A DNA stretch of 64,000 bases from Spiroplasma alleghenense (GTDB lineage Bacteria > Bacillota_I > Bacilli_A > Mycoplasmatales > Mycoplasmataceae). Under the pieces are notes generated by a model that saw only the letters and a list, made by a program, of their open reading frames with translations, was not told where the DNA came from and searched no databases. Where the stretch lies: the NCBI RefSeq assembly GCF_003363775.1, contig NZ_CP031376.1, positions 1,116,001 to 1,180,000 on the forward strand, in the 5' to 3' direction. The translations under genes and the position numbers were made by a program. Shown here one piece after another: positions 9,877 through 19,923 of the stretch. The stretch's first letter is position 1; each line of letters begins with the position of its first letter.

Positions 9877-9888
9877 TTTTTGTTCCTC

Positions 9889-9926
9889 TTAATAAGGGTC
9901 AACATTTTTAAAAGTTAAACCTTTTT
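9889..9926 (-). pseudogene. C-terminal remnant of a third cysteine peptidase gene
   Basis: Encodes only GLTFKNVDPY and a stop, identical in sense to the last codons of 8155-9021. Immediately upstream the sequence becomes the leader and promoter of the peptidase genes. About 840 bp of coding sequence have been lost between an A-rich stretch and the leader. Confidence 0.75.
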
Positions 9927-9960
9927 AGTTTTAAGTTAATACCGAGAAACTAAGTATTAA

Positions 9961-9999
9961 TTTCTCTTAATAATATTATAAACCTTATATAAGATAATC
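9961..9999 (-). promoter_or_regulatory. Promoter copy with near-palindrome CCTTATATAAGA
   Basis: Matches the promoters at 9061 and 11560, but the last base of the palindrome is changed (CCTTATATAAGA at 9983-9994). It drives the orphan lipoprotein 9253-9876. Confidence 0.55.
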
Positions 10000-10005
10000 A
10001 AATCG

Positions 10006-10623
10006 CTATTTTACAATGATGTTGCATTCAACAAATGTCGCATAGTATCAATGAACTCTAAAAGAATAATCGAAATTTAGATTTAGTTCAGCTTCTTTAA
10101 CTTTAGAAACATAAACCCTGTAAACACCGTCTTCCTTAATTAACTCTTTGCTGGTTTGAATAAAATCCTCATTGTAATTATCAACATTAATATCTTTATC
10201 TTTTTGTAAATCATAACTGGAATCTAGAATTGAAATATCTATTTCACAACTGCTACTTTCATTTGAAATTACACAATCAAATTGATTTGAATCATCTTTT
10301 GTTTTATATCCTAGTTTTGAATTATAAGAAATATCTACAAATCCTTTATATTTATTGTGATAAGCGGGATGCACTCCCATTTTAGCACTATAACTTGTAA
10401 AGTCACCTTCTAACATAAAAATATTGCCCAGACCATGGGTTTTAGGATTTTTTAGAATTAGGGTTTGATTTATTGTATCCAAACTTAAGTTTTCAATATA
10501 ACCCAAGTCTGTCACTTCAACTAGTTCATTAATATCAATTCGATTATCAACACAAGATACTACTTGATTTGATAGAAATACCACAGGACTAATTACTGCC
10601 AGTATTTTTAAAATTTTTTTCAT
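10006..10623 (-). CDS. Lipoprotein paired with cysteine peptidase 10636
   Basis: 205 aa: signal peptide MKKILKILAVISPVVFLS, QVVSC lipobox, DNRIDINELVEVTDLGYIENL, then NPKTHGLGNIF and HPAYHNKYKGFVDISY. Ends at a TAG inside CTATTTTAC. It lies 12 nt after the peptidase stop, the same arrangement as 7520/8155. More diverged from the other two relatives than they are from each other. Function unknown. Confidence 0.85.
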
Positions 10624-10635
10624 TTTTTTGTTCCT

Positions 10636-11508
10636 TTAATAAGGTTCAACATCTTTGAAAGTTAAACCTTTTTTCTCCAATTCGTTTCACGTATACATTT
10701 TTCCATCGAATTCAAATCTTGGTTTTGGAGATTTAGCTTTTTTTGATTTAGTATAAAAAGCATTTCAAAATCCCAATGATAAGTATTGTCAGACAAGAAG
10801 TTTTGGAATAATAACAGCAGAAAACCTTTCGCCATTTTCGGTAGGTCATCCTCAGTGTACTAGATAACTTTTAGTTTTTTTATTATATCCATAAATTACA
10901 ACATTATGCGCAATTCCAGGCAGGGCAAAAGATAACATAACTGGAACGTTGTTTTTTATCATTTTAGTCTCTGGCTGAGACGTGTGCATAGTTGATCAGC
11001 ATGATTTAATGTGAATTCTATCTTTAATTTCTTTACCTTCAAGAAACTCCCTTAAAGTGTGATCTACTCCGCCCCCAAATTTAATATCAATTTTTTTATC
11101 GTTAAGATTTCATAACTTTGTCACCAAAGAGTTTTCTTTGGAACTTCAATTATGATATCTGTGATACGGCATGTTTATAAATTTACCGATCTTTGTCTGA
11201 AGTGCAAAATAGTCTTTTCATTCAGAATCGGTAAAGTAGCCAGAATTACAAAATAATTCTTGATAAGTCATTAGTGTTGCAAGCGAAATATACTCGCACA
11301 ATCCGGTACTATTTCCGCTGCTATCTTTCATTCCTGCAGCGTTAGTGAACCCTAAGGCTTCATATGATTGTAGTTTAACTAACCATTCATAATTTGGAAC
11401 CAGATAGGAAAACTTTTTAATTTCTTCATCTGTTGCGAAGCGACCTATCTTCAGAGATCCTCCCTCATTTTTGTTAAAGTCAATTTTATTACTAAATTTA
11501 TTTTTCAT
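10636..11508 (-). CDS. Putative papain-like cysteine peptidase, second copy
   Basis: 290 aa, about three quarters identical to 8155-9021 by eye. Cys71 in STGLCEYISLATLMTYQ, His in GIAHNVVIYGYNKKTKS, then VHWGWPTENGERFSAV. It carries conserved FNKNEGG and GRFATDEEIKKFSYLVPNY near the N-terminus and no signal peptide. The frame is fully open with Trp encoded by TGA. It is first in a two-gene unit with lipoprotein 10006. Confidence 0.75.
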
Positions 11509-11559
11509 AAAAAACTCCTTTATTTTTAATTATTTTAATCAATACCGAGAAACTAAGTA

Positions 11560-11600
11560 TTAATTTCTCTTAATAATATTATAAACCTTATATAAGGTAA
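11560..11600 (-). promoter_or_regulatory. Promoter with CCTTATATAAGG palindrome, peptidase 2
   Basis: Perfect palindrome at 11586-11597 next to TATAAT on the minus strand, followed by the conserved leader TATTAAGAGAAATTAATAC. Confidence 0.6.
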
Positions 11601-11627
11601 ATGAAATAACAACTTTTTGATGATAAA

Positions 11628-11659
11628 AAAACTCATTCTATTAAAGATAGAATGAGTTT
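11628..11659 (-). terminator. Terminator of the nine-gene glycan operon
   Basis: AAACTCATTCTAT / ATAGAATGAGTTT perfect 13-bp stem. On the minus strand TTTTTTT follows. It lies just downstream of the SemiSWEET stop. Confidence 0.85.
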
Positions 11660-11679
11660 AGTTTGATAGTCTTCGATAA

Positions 11680-11997
11680 TTAATTTCCCAGATTATTCAC
11701 TTCTTTAGTTTTATGAATTTGTTTTTCTTTACGCTTCTTTACCCCATTATAAATAATGTAGCCCAAAATAATCGCACTTGAAGTAAAGGCTAAAATATTG
11801 GCAATATAAATTTGGGGTGAGTTTTTTAAAAAACCGTAGACAGTTCATAAAATATAATTGGTTACTGCAAAGATAAACATCACCAAAGAAACTGATTCGG
11901 TCTTTTTGGTTTTAATAACTTTTAAAACTTGGGGTACCAGCATAAGTGAACTGGTAGTAAAAGCTAGTCACCCAATTATTTCTTTTGCAAGATTCAT
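11680..11997 (-). CDS. SemiSWEET (MtN3/PQ-loop) sugar transporter
   Basis: A 105-aa three-helix membrane protein that dimerises to form a sugar uniporter. GWLAFTTSSLMLVPQVLKVI holds the PQ motif and is followed by KTKKTESVSLVMF, both hallmarks of the family; two more helices follow (VTNYILWTVYGFL and IYIANILAFTSSAIILGYII). AGAGGGG precedes the ATG. Last gene of the glycan operon. In this setting it may export a sugar released by the hydrolases or import unphosphorylated sugar for the ROK kinase. A paralogue ends the PTS/GH1 cluster at 41162. Confidence 0.9.
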
Positions 11998-12024
11998 TTG
12001 ACCCCTCTTTTCTAATTAAAGATT

Positions 12025-13116
12025 TTAATAAAATCTAAATTTTGTTCAAGCATTTATATAATCTAGAATTACCATTTGATCACCTAGATTTTCAATGAAG
12101 TTAAACTTATTTTCTTTATCAAGATAATTATCTTTTAAAATAATTTGTAACTCCCCTTTATAATGCTTGGCATTATCGTTTAAAACCACAATATCTCCCA
12201 TCATAAATTTTGATTTTAGTTTATCTGGTTTAATCAATTCATTTTTATACTTGGGACGAGTCATGGTTGAGCGAATCACAAATTCACTAATATCACCACG
12301 ACGGAAATGTAAATTATCAAAAATAATTTTTTGCTCAATTGGTAATAATTTATTTTTATCAAGATTAATTTTAATCGTGATAAATTCTCTTTGTAAATTA
12401 CTTAAAAGTTGTAACTCTTCATCGCTGGCAAAAGCATTACCAATCACAACCCAATCAATTAAATTAGTTGCAAATAAATGTTTGGCTTGGATATCAATTT
12501 CTAAATGACGATGAGATTCTAAAGTTACCAACTTACTTGCTCCTGGGACTGGTCCTTGAGTGCCGTTTTTACCACCAACAAATCCCATAGTAGTTAAGTT
12601 ATGTTTTTTGAAACGAGTAGTTGACTGGTTAAAGAATTCTAATGGTAATCCACTATCCTCTAAAGGATAAAAATTATGTGACCCTGAAACTTTATTGACA
12701 ATTGGTTGGTAATCTAAAATATTATCAATAAAGCTATCGTTGTTTGAAATATTGACTTGAACATCAATGCCAAAATCATTATAAGTTGACATCGCAACTT
12801 GGGCGGGCAATAGTGGAGCATCTAGTCGCAAACAACTAACTCCAAGCTCGCTAAATGGTTTGAGATTATTAATGTCACATTCCATAATTTCAAAAGCACT
12901 ATCAGCTACATCTAAAATAATATAGTAATTTAATTTCTTAGCTTCTTTAATTACCGCATAATAATCATTCCTATGTTTGGCAAAACTAGTTTTATCAAAT
13001 TGCAGTATTGATAAAAATAAAATATTAAAACCTAATTTTGAAGCTTTATTTAAATATGTGATATTATCTTGGAGTTGAGATTGCTCTGGGTATAGTGAAA
13101 TTCCAATTCTACGCAT
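12025..13116 (-). CDS. mupG: MupG-like 6-phospho-N-acetylmuramidase (DUF871 family)
   Basis: 363 aa. The start MRRIGISLYPEQSQ and the following LGFNILFLSIL match the TIM-barrel DUF871/MupG family, which cleaves MurNAc-6-phosphate-GlcNAc in the cytoplasm; a smaller beta domain forms the C-terminus. The start at 13116 is chosen over an earlier in-frame codon because GGAGGACC lies 5 nt upstream and the family begins with this motif. It overlaps the end of the GH29 gene by 8 nt. A wall-less organism has no murein of its own, so a substrate from other bacteria or another glycan is implied. Confidence 0.82.
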
Positions 13117-14344
13117 GCTGGTCCTCCTTGCTTGCTTGATAAACTTTGATAATTGAATTAAAACCATATTTAAATGATTTTGGTTTAATTTTTAAGACAT
13201 CTTTATTTTGACTAAATTCTAATTCTTCATTATCATCAAGTCCGATGATAGTTTTTATTTTATTTGAAATATTTTTTAATTCTAAAGTTGGTAAAGCTTG
13301 AGCACCATAAGCAATTTCATCAACATGTCCTCCTGATTTTAAATTATCAACTAGAATAAAGTAATCATTTTTGGTTTCAATGACACTGACCATTTCTTTT
13401 TGGTAGACCACACTAAAGTCTTCAAATAAGCAAAAGCCATTTTGCTTAATTCACTCCCCCACTTTTGTTAAAGTTTCTTGTTCTAAACCACCAACCTTAT
13501 CTTTGCTGGTTAACCCAACATTAATCAGATAGTTGGCTTTGTTTAATCTAATGTTAACTAAGCTTTTAATAATTTGAGAAACTGATTTAAAATTAAAATC
13601 ATTTTTAGCAAAGCCTCAATGATCATTAACAGTTTCACAAACCTCTTTAACAACTTGTCCGCTTGCTTGTGATAATTGTTCAGTTAAAGCACCTTGTTCA
13701 AAAGTAATTATTTCAAGAAATTCATTTTTTAAATTTCCCTTATCATTTAATCCAGTATTATTTGCGATAATAGCATTGGGTTGATTTTTTCTAATCATCG
13801 AATATAGTTCATTTTCTTTTCAATCATTTTCAGGTTTACTTCAATTTCCATCAAACCAAAACCCACCAACTTCACCATAATTTTTTGTTAAGATTTCAAC
13901 TGACTTATAAAGATAATCAAGATAATTATCAAAATTATTTTCAAAATCTGGGTGAGCTCAATCTAAAGTGGTATGATAAAAAACAGGTTTAATTTTGTGT
14001 TTGTCACAAGCTTGAACAAAATTTTTAATTAAATCTTTTTGAGTTTTAGTATGAGTGATATCAAGTGATGATAAACCTTTTGTGTCATACAAAGAAAAAC
14101 CATCATGATGACGAGTTGTTAAAACAATATAATTTAAACCACTAGCTTTTGCCCATTTGGCAATTCCATCAAAGTCGGGTTTTAATTCAACCTGATTAAG
14201 TGGGCCGATTTTTTGATAATATTCTTCTTTGGTTAATTTGTTCATATTTCAGTATCATTCGCCTTCACCAAATCGTGAATACAAACCATAGTGAATGAAG
14301 AGACCATAACCTAAAGAGCTATAGTTTTGTACTCTTGTATTCAT
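13109..14344 (-). CDS. GH29-type alpha-L-fucosidase-like hydrolase
   Basis: 411 aa. Family 29 signatures in order: FIHYGLYSRFGEGEWYW, VLTTRHHDGFSLYDT, and GGFWFDGNW, whose Asp is the nucleophile position. A C-terminal beta domain follows (about 300-411). No signal peptide, so it works on imported sugars, unlike most secreted fucosidases. GGAGA precedes the ATG. Lies between RpiR and MupG in one transcript. True substrate unknown; GH29 members also accept other alpha-L-linked sugars. Confidence 0.8.
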
Positions 14345-14382
14345 TTTTGTCTCCTATTTATTTTAAAGAACAAATAATTATT

Positions 14383-15201
14383 TTAGATTTCACTGCGATT
14401 TAAAAAATTAGCTAAATTTTCGTCTATTAAGTAAATTAAAATCATTTTCAAAATAAAGATAGTTGAAATTTCTGATGAAAATCTTATCCCCAATTGATTA
14501 TCAGAAGTTCCGATTTCAATTATGTTTAATGGATCAACTTTTTCTAGAACTTTTGCACTAGTTCTTTTTGTTATAAAAAATGGTTCAATTTCTTTCAAGT
14601 TCGGTTTATCAAGCAATCATTCAAAAATTGGATCTGATAAACTTACCGAAACTATACAAACAAAATCTTCTTTAGTAATGTTTGAAGCATACGCCATTTG
14701 TTGTTCAGTATTTTTTGAAAATACTACATTAAAGTTCATTCTTACTAACAAATCACTTATCAATTTTATGAGAATGGCATTACTTCCTAAACCAAAGAAA
14801 TAAATCCTTTTAGCTTTCTTTATTTCTAAAGCCATTTTTTCAAATTTTTGATTGTTCATATCAAAACCGTTTCGAACTGAATTTATTACATTTTGAGTAA
14901 ATAATTCTCCACGCTTATCATTTTCTGAAATTAGTAATTCTGAATCAACTTTTCTAAGAATTTCATGACCTTCATCTTTTAATAAAAATTGTAATTCTTT
15001 AAAACCATCTATGCCCATGCTACGACAAAATCTAGTTATAGTTGGTGCACTGGTATTGGTTAATTTTGCTAATTTAAAAATCGTTAAATTATTAAAATCT
15101 AATTCATTATTTTTCATTAAGTAATTGGCAACCGATACATAACTTTGATTTACGTTATCGTCAATTACTTTCTTCATTTTTTCTACTAAACTTAACTTCA
15201 T
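14383..15201 (-). CDS. RpiR/MurR-family regulator of the glycan operon
   Basis: 272 aa. The N-terminal HTH has TIFKLAKLTNTSAPTITRFC, and the SIS domain begins near 130 (KKAKRIYFFGLGSNAILIKL). Only distantly related to the regulators at 4391, 26285 and 47860. It is embedded inside the operon rather than in front of it, so it is co-transcribed with its likely targets. The probable ligand is a phosphosugar such as a MurNAc or glucosamine phosphate derivative (inference from neighbours). Confidence 0.88.
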
Positions 15202-15215
15202 ATTAAAATTATATA

Positions 15216-17369
15216 CTATTTTAAAATAACTATCTTGTCATTTTGCTTAACATACCATTTAATTGTTAAATTTGGATTATTATCGTTTAGATTGAACTTT
15301 CAGTTAGTTTTTAGATCTACTTTAAATTCAATCAGTTTTTTTTCTTTTGCTTTAAGTTCAACTTTCTCAAAATCCACAAGTTCTTCTTTTCGCTGAGTAA
15401 ATATTGAGTCGCGGACTTCCTTAAATAACAAGATTGGTTCTGTTCTATTAAATGAGTTAGGATTTTCTAATTCTAGGATAATCGAAACTTGATTATCGTT
15501 TTTAGCAAAGTCCTTTGCTTTAATTTCAAATGGCAGACCATATCCCAGACCATATCCGAACGGAAATAAGGTTTCGCTTTCGGGTAAATCAAAGTACTTA
15601 TAGCCTCCAATATTTTTATCATTGTATCTTAATGAATTTATACTTGTATATCTTGGAAAGCTGTGATTTAATCTCCCTGATGGTTCTAAATCTCCTAATA
15701 AGATTTTTGAAATTACATCTCCAGCTCTATTTCCTGGATATCAGGTAATAACCATAGCATCACTTCTAGAAAAGATCGTTGTTAGTACCATTGGTTTACC
15801 AGTATTGATAATAGTTATAATTTTTTTAGCCTTTATAGTTTCAAAAGAATTAATTTGTTCTTTTGGTAAATCTAAATTATGCAAGTCAACACCTTCCCCA
15901 GATGTCATAGTTTTTTGTTTGCTACTTTTTATAGCTCCGTTACTTTCAAACTGAGCTGTGAAATCGCGCTTGCTATTTCCACCTCCAAAAAATATAACTA
16001 AATCATAATCTTGGGTATTTACTTTAATGTCATAATTTGAATATGATACTTTTCAATTTAATTTATTTGCAATCTGATTAATTCCATCTTGATAAGTACT
16101 AAAATTATCTTTTTGAAAAGATGAATAATCACCAAGTTGATAATAAACATCATCTATATTGTCACCAACAACTAAAACTTTTTGATTATAAGTTTTTAAT
16201 GGTAGGATATCTTTATCGTTTTTTAAAACAACAGAACCTGAAGCAGCCATTGCAATATTAATATTTTGATCTTCTTGAAATATTTTTTTCTCTTCAAATA
16301 AATTTTTGTCCAATAAATTTAGTTCGTTTTTTAATTTTAAAACATTAAAGACTGCCTGATCGATATCTGATTCTTTTATAAGATTTTGTTTTAGACACGA
16401 ATCTAAATCTAAAAATGTTTTATCTCAAAGAGAAATATCAATTCCAGATTTTAAAGCCGAAGCCGCTACAATATGATTATTATTTATTCATTTCTGTTGC
16501 AAACCATCTATAGCCAGTCCATCAGCCATTATCATTCCTTGATAATTTAATTTATTTCTTAAAATATCTTTTAAAAGCCACTCATTAACAATACAAGGCA
16601 CTCCGTCAATTTCATTGTAGGCCACCATAACTGATTTTACTTTCTTATCCAAAGCTCCGTAAAAAGGTTTCATATGGATTTCTTCAAGTTCTCTATTTCC
16701 AATATTTGCATTTAATCCATTTTTTCCATCTGCAGCTGCTCCATAAGCAATAAAATGTTTTATCGTAACTCCCACTTTATCTTCGGCTTGCATATTTTCA
16801 ACCATAACAGAATTAAATTTACTTGCAATTAAAGGATCCTCTGAAAAACATTCTTCAGTTCTTCCTCAACGCTTGTCAACGGGAATATCCAGACCAGAAA
16901 TTAAAGCAAGATTTACCCCTTTACTCTCTAAAAGTTTTCTTTGTTCATTAATAACTTTTCCATAATTTTTTAAATCAAAACTAGAACCAATGGAAATATT
17001 TGTAGGATAAGATTCTGAGAAAAGGGACTGATGTCCGTGAGGGCACTCTTCTGCAATTAATGCAGGAATTTTCAATCTAGTGTTTTCTAAAATATAATTC
17101 TGTACTAGATTAATAATTTTTATTTGATCACCATTAGCAAATCCATTTTCAAAATCTTTCTTTGTTCATGGGTCTGTTCTCAGTATTCCGTATATCGAAC
17201 CAACGCCACCAAAATCTTTAATAAAATTTTTAAACTCATCAGTTAAGAAATACTGGTTGTCTTTTTTGTATCAGATAGTTCAACCATAATGAGGTTGATT
17301 AATTTGACCAATTTTTTCCTTCAAAGTCATAGACTCAATAATTTTTAATATTTCTTTTTTGTTTTTCAT
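15216..17369 (-). CDS. GH3 beta-glycosidase
   Basis: 717 aa, full two-domain GH3: TIM barrel (about 10-340) with PALIAEECPHGHQS, VTIKHFIAYG and the nucleophile region GMIMADGLAIDGLQ, then an alpha/beta sandwich (about 370-590) and a fibronectin-like C-terminal domain (about 620-717). It is built like beta-glucosidase/xylosidase, not like NagZ, because the KHFPGHG motif is absent. No signal peptide. Starts 6 nt after the ROK gene stop. Substrate inferred only from the operon. Confidence 0.88.
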
Positions 17370-17375
17370 TTGTAC

Positions 17376-18245
17376 CTACTTATAGAGCAACATGGCTCCT
17401 ATTTTTCCTGATTCATTTTCAAATTCAGCACTTTTAATTTCAGCATTTAATTCTAATCCTGTTTTTTTAAAGTTATCACTAACTTTGTTTTTCAATTTTT
17501 CTAAGAAGAAATTATTTTTACTCACAGCTCCTCCGATTAAAATCAATTCTAAATCTAGTAATAATAAAGTATTGGTTAATACAGAAGCAATATTTTCAAT
17601 TTGTTTTTCTGCCAATTGAACGGCAACTTGATTTGATTTTTCTTCAGCTTCTTTTCATATTTGAGCGGCGGTTTTTTTAATTTCAGTTTTAATTAAATAC
17701 TTTTCCATTAACCCATACATTCCGCACTCCTGAGAAATATTACGATTTTGGTTAAAGTCTATAAAACCACACCCAATTTCCCCGGCAGAAAATGAAGATC
17801 CAATAATAATTTGGCTATTCAAGCAAAGCGAACCTCCCAAGGCAGTGCCTATAGTAAACATGGCAAAGTCCTTTGATTTTTTGGCAGCTCCAAGAAATTG
17901 TTCTGCTCGCAAGGCACAACGTGCATCATTGTCGATTCTAATTTCTACGTCTTTTAAATCTATTAAATCTTTAATTTTCTTAATTTCTTTTTTGCTATTA
18001 CCGGTTTTAATATAGACAATTTCTCCAGCAACCGGATCAACAATCCCAGATGATGAAATAGCAATTCCAAATAAAGAAATTTTATCCTTTAAATTAAGAT
18101 AAATTTCCTTTATGCTATTTCATATTTCTTCTCGGGGAGCCAATTCATAATTGATTTGTCCCTTTTCATACTCTTTTAAAGACTCATCAAGAACTGAATA
18201 TTTTAAACTTAGTCCTCCAATATCAAAACATAAATATTTTTTCAT
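17376..18245 (-). CDS. ROK-family sugar kinase
   Basis: 289 aa. Begins CFDIGGLSLKYSVLDE, the phosphate-binding loop of ROK proteins, with IDNDARCAL and FTIGTALGGSLCL as the substrate and ATP parts. The usual CxCGxxGCxE zinc motif is reduced to ECGMYGLMEKY. There is no N-terminal HTH, so it is a kinase and not a repressor. It probably phosphorylates a free hexose or amino sugar released by GH3 or GH29. The stop of the preceding GH1 gene lies 1 nt away. Confidence 0.88.
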
Positions 18246-18246
18246 T

Positions 18247-19626
18247 TTAAATTTCCTTTGTATCTGATACTCTTTTAAAGTATCTTCCTGATTTTTTGAT
18301 TGTTCGTTTTTGAGTTTTTAAATCTACGCTAATTAGTCCATAGCGGTTTTTATAGGCATTTGCTCAGCTTCAACAATCAATTGGTGTTCACACGCAATAA
18401 GCAAAACAATTTGCTCCGTCCTCGATTGTTTCGGCTAAAACTTTTAAATGATCTTGAATAAACTCAATTCTGTAATCATCTTGAATTACCCCATCTTTTA
18501 AAAATCTTTCTTCGTCTGAAACTCCCATTCCATTTTCTGATAAGAATCAGCTAATGTTGTTATATTTTTCCTTAATAGTTTTTGCAATTTCTTTTATAGC
18601 GTCAGGATATATCTCTCAACCACGATAAATATTCATCTTGGCATTTGGGTCAGAATAAGCTTCAAAGTATCTACTTAAATTATTAGCTTTGCTATTTTTA
18701 GGTTTTGGTTTTTGAACTCTTCGAGGAGCATAATAATTTACACCAATAAAGTCAACCGTATTTTCCTTAATAATTTTAAGTTGTTTTGTATCAAACTCTG
18801 GCAAGACGTTGAGGCTCTTAAGAACTTCTACTAATTCCTTTGAAAATGTTCCTTTAACTGCGGCATCTAAAAAAGAATAATTAGAATAAATATTGCTAAT
18901 ATTGGCAGCAGCAACATTTTCTGGCTTGTCATCTTTTGGAATTGCCGGGGTTAAATTTAAGATAATACTAATTTTTTTATCAGGATTATTTTTAAATAAT
19001 CCTCTAAATTCTCGTACAGCTTTTGCGCTTGCTAGAATTTGATGATAAGAAACTTGTACTCCTTTTTTGAAATCATTTAAACCGGGTCATCAAAAGTCAT
19101 GAATGTAGAATGACTCACTAACAACTATTGGTTCATTCATTGTGGCTCAGTTATCGATGAGATCTCCGAATTCTTGGAAACAAATTTTTGCATATTGTCC
19201 AAAGGCATCAGTAAATTCTTTATTTTCTCATCCCCCAAGTTTATGCCAATAAATTGGAATATCGAAGTGAAATAAATTCAAGATAACTTTAATATTTTTT
19301 TTCTTAAGTCTAGAAAAGTAGTCTCGATAAAATTTTACAGCTTCTTGATTTACTTCAAACGTTTTCATATCTTTTATTAATCGACTTCATTGAACCGTTG
19401 TTCGATAAATTTGAATTCCAACCTCACTCAATAATTCAATATCATTTTTATAGTGATGATAGAAATCCGAGGTAATGTTAGGACCGACCTGATTATGAAA
19501 TGGTTTTTGGTCTTGTTGATATCAGTAATCAAAAATATTTTGATTTGGTTTTTCAGCTATTCCTTCCGTTTGGGGACCACTTGTGGAACCTCCAATTAGA
19601 AATTCTTTTGGTAAATGTTTACTCAT
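18247..19626 (-). CDS. GH1 6-phospho-beta-glycosidase
   Basis: 459 aa, complete GH1 fold. Acid/base Glu165 in ATMNEPIVVS and nucleophile in WFLSENGMGV. The N-terminus (HLPKEFLIGGSTSGPQTEG) differs from the PTS-beta-glucoside group at 1 and 22312, indicating a separate subfamily. Start and PTS IIB stop share a base (TAATG), so the two are translationally coupled. It should hydrolyse the disaccharide phosphate brought in by the IIB/IIC pair. Confidence 0.92.
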
Positions 19627-19922
19627 TACTTATACAAACTCATTGCTAATTCGGCTACTTCTTTACCGCTTCCGTTTTGATAAATAGCTGCTGGTATTGC
19701 TGCCACAGGCTTATCAGTCAAAGCTTTGATTTCATTGATTGCATAAGCCATTTGTGGAGCAATTAAAACCATATCTCATTCAGTAACAATTGATTTTACC
19801 TGCGCTAAGGGAACAGCTTCTAAACGCACATCAATATCATTGTCATCAAATCAGTTGTACATTTTTTCTACAAGTACTGAGGTTGAAAACCCAGCACTAC
19901 AACATAATAGTATTTTTTTCAT
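19626..19922 (-). CDS. PTS lactose/cellobiose-family IIB
   Basis: A 98-aa cytosolic phosphocarrier. KILLCCSAGFSTSVLV is the phosphate loop of the Lac family, with Cys8 as phosphorylation site; MVLIAPQMAYAI is the conserved central strand. It takes phosphate from a IIA protein, which is not encoded in this operon, and passes it to sugar bound by the IIC at 19924. One base separates it from the IIC gene. Confidence 0.92.
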
Positions 19923-19923
19923 T

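Noticed and set aside
6189-11600. Repeated lipoprotein terminators and promoters as a CRISPR array
   Set aside because: The repeats are long gene-associated segments, not short regularly spaced repeats with unique spacers.
12167-12508. Plus-strand 113-codon open frame
   Set aside because: Shadow of the MupG-like gene on the other strand; its composition follows the antisense codons and it has no start signals. Similar shadows at 14522, 25704, 33333 and 45022 were dropped too.
15216-17369. GH3 protein as a NagZ-type beta-N-acetylglucosaminidase
   Set aside because: The KHFPGHG motif with the NagZ Asp-His pair is absent, and the three-domain layout fits beta-glucosidase/xylosidase type GH3.
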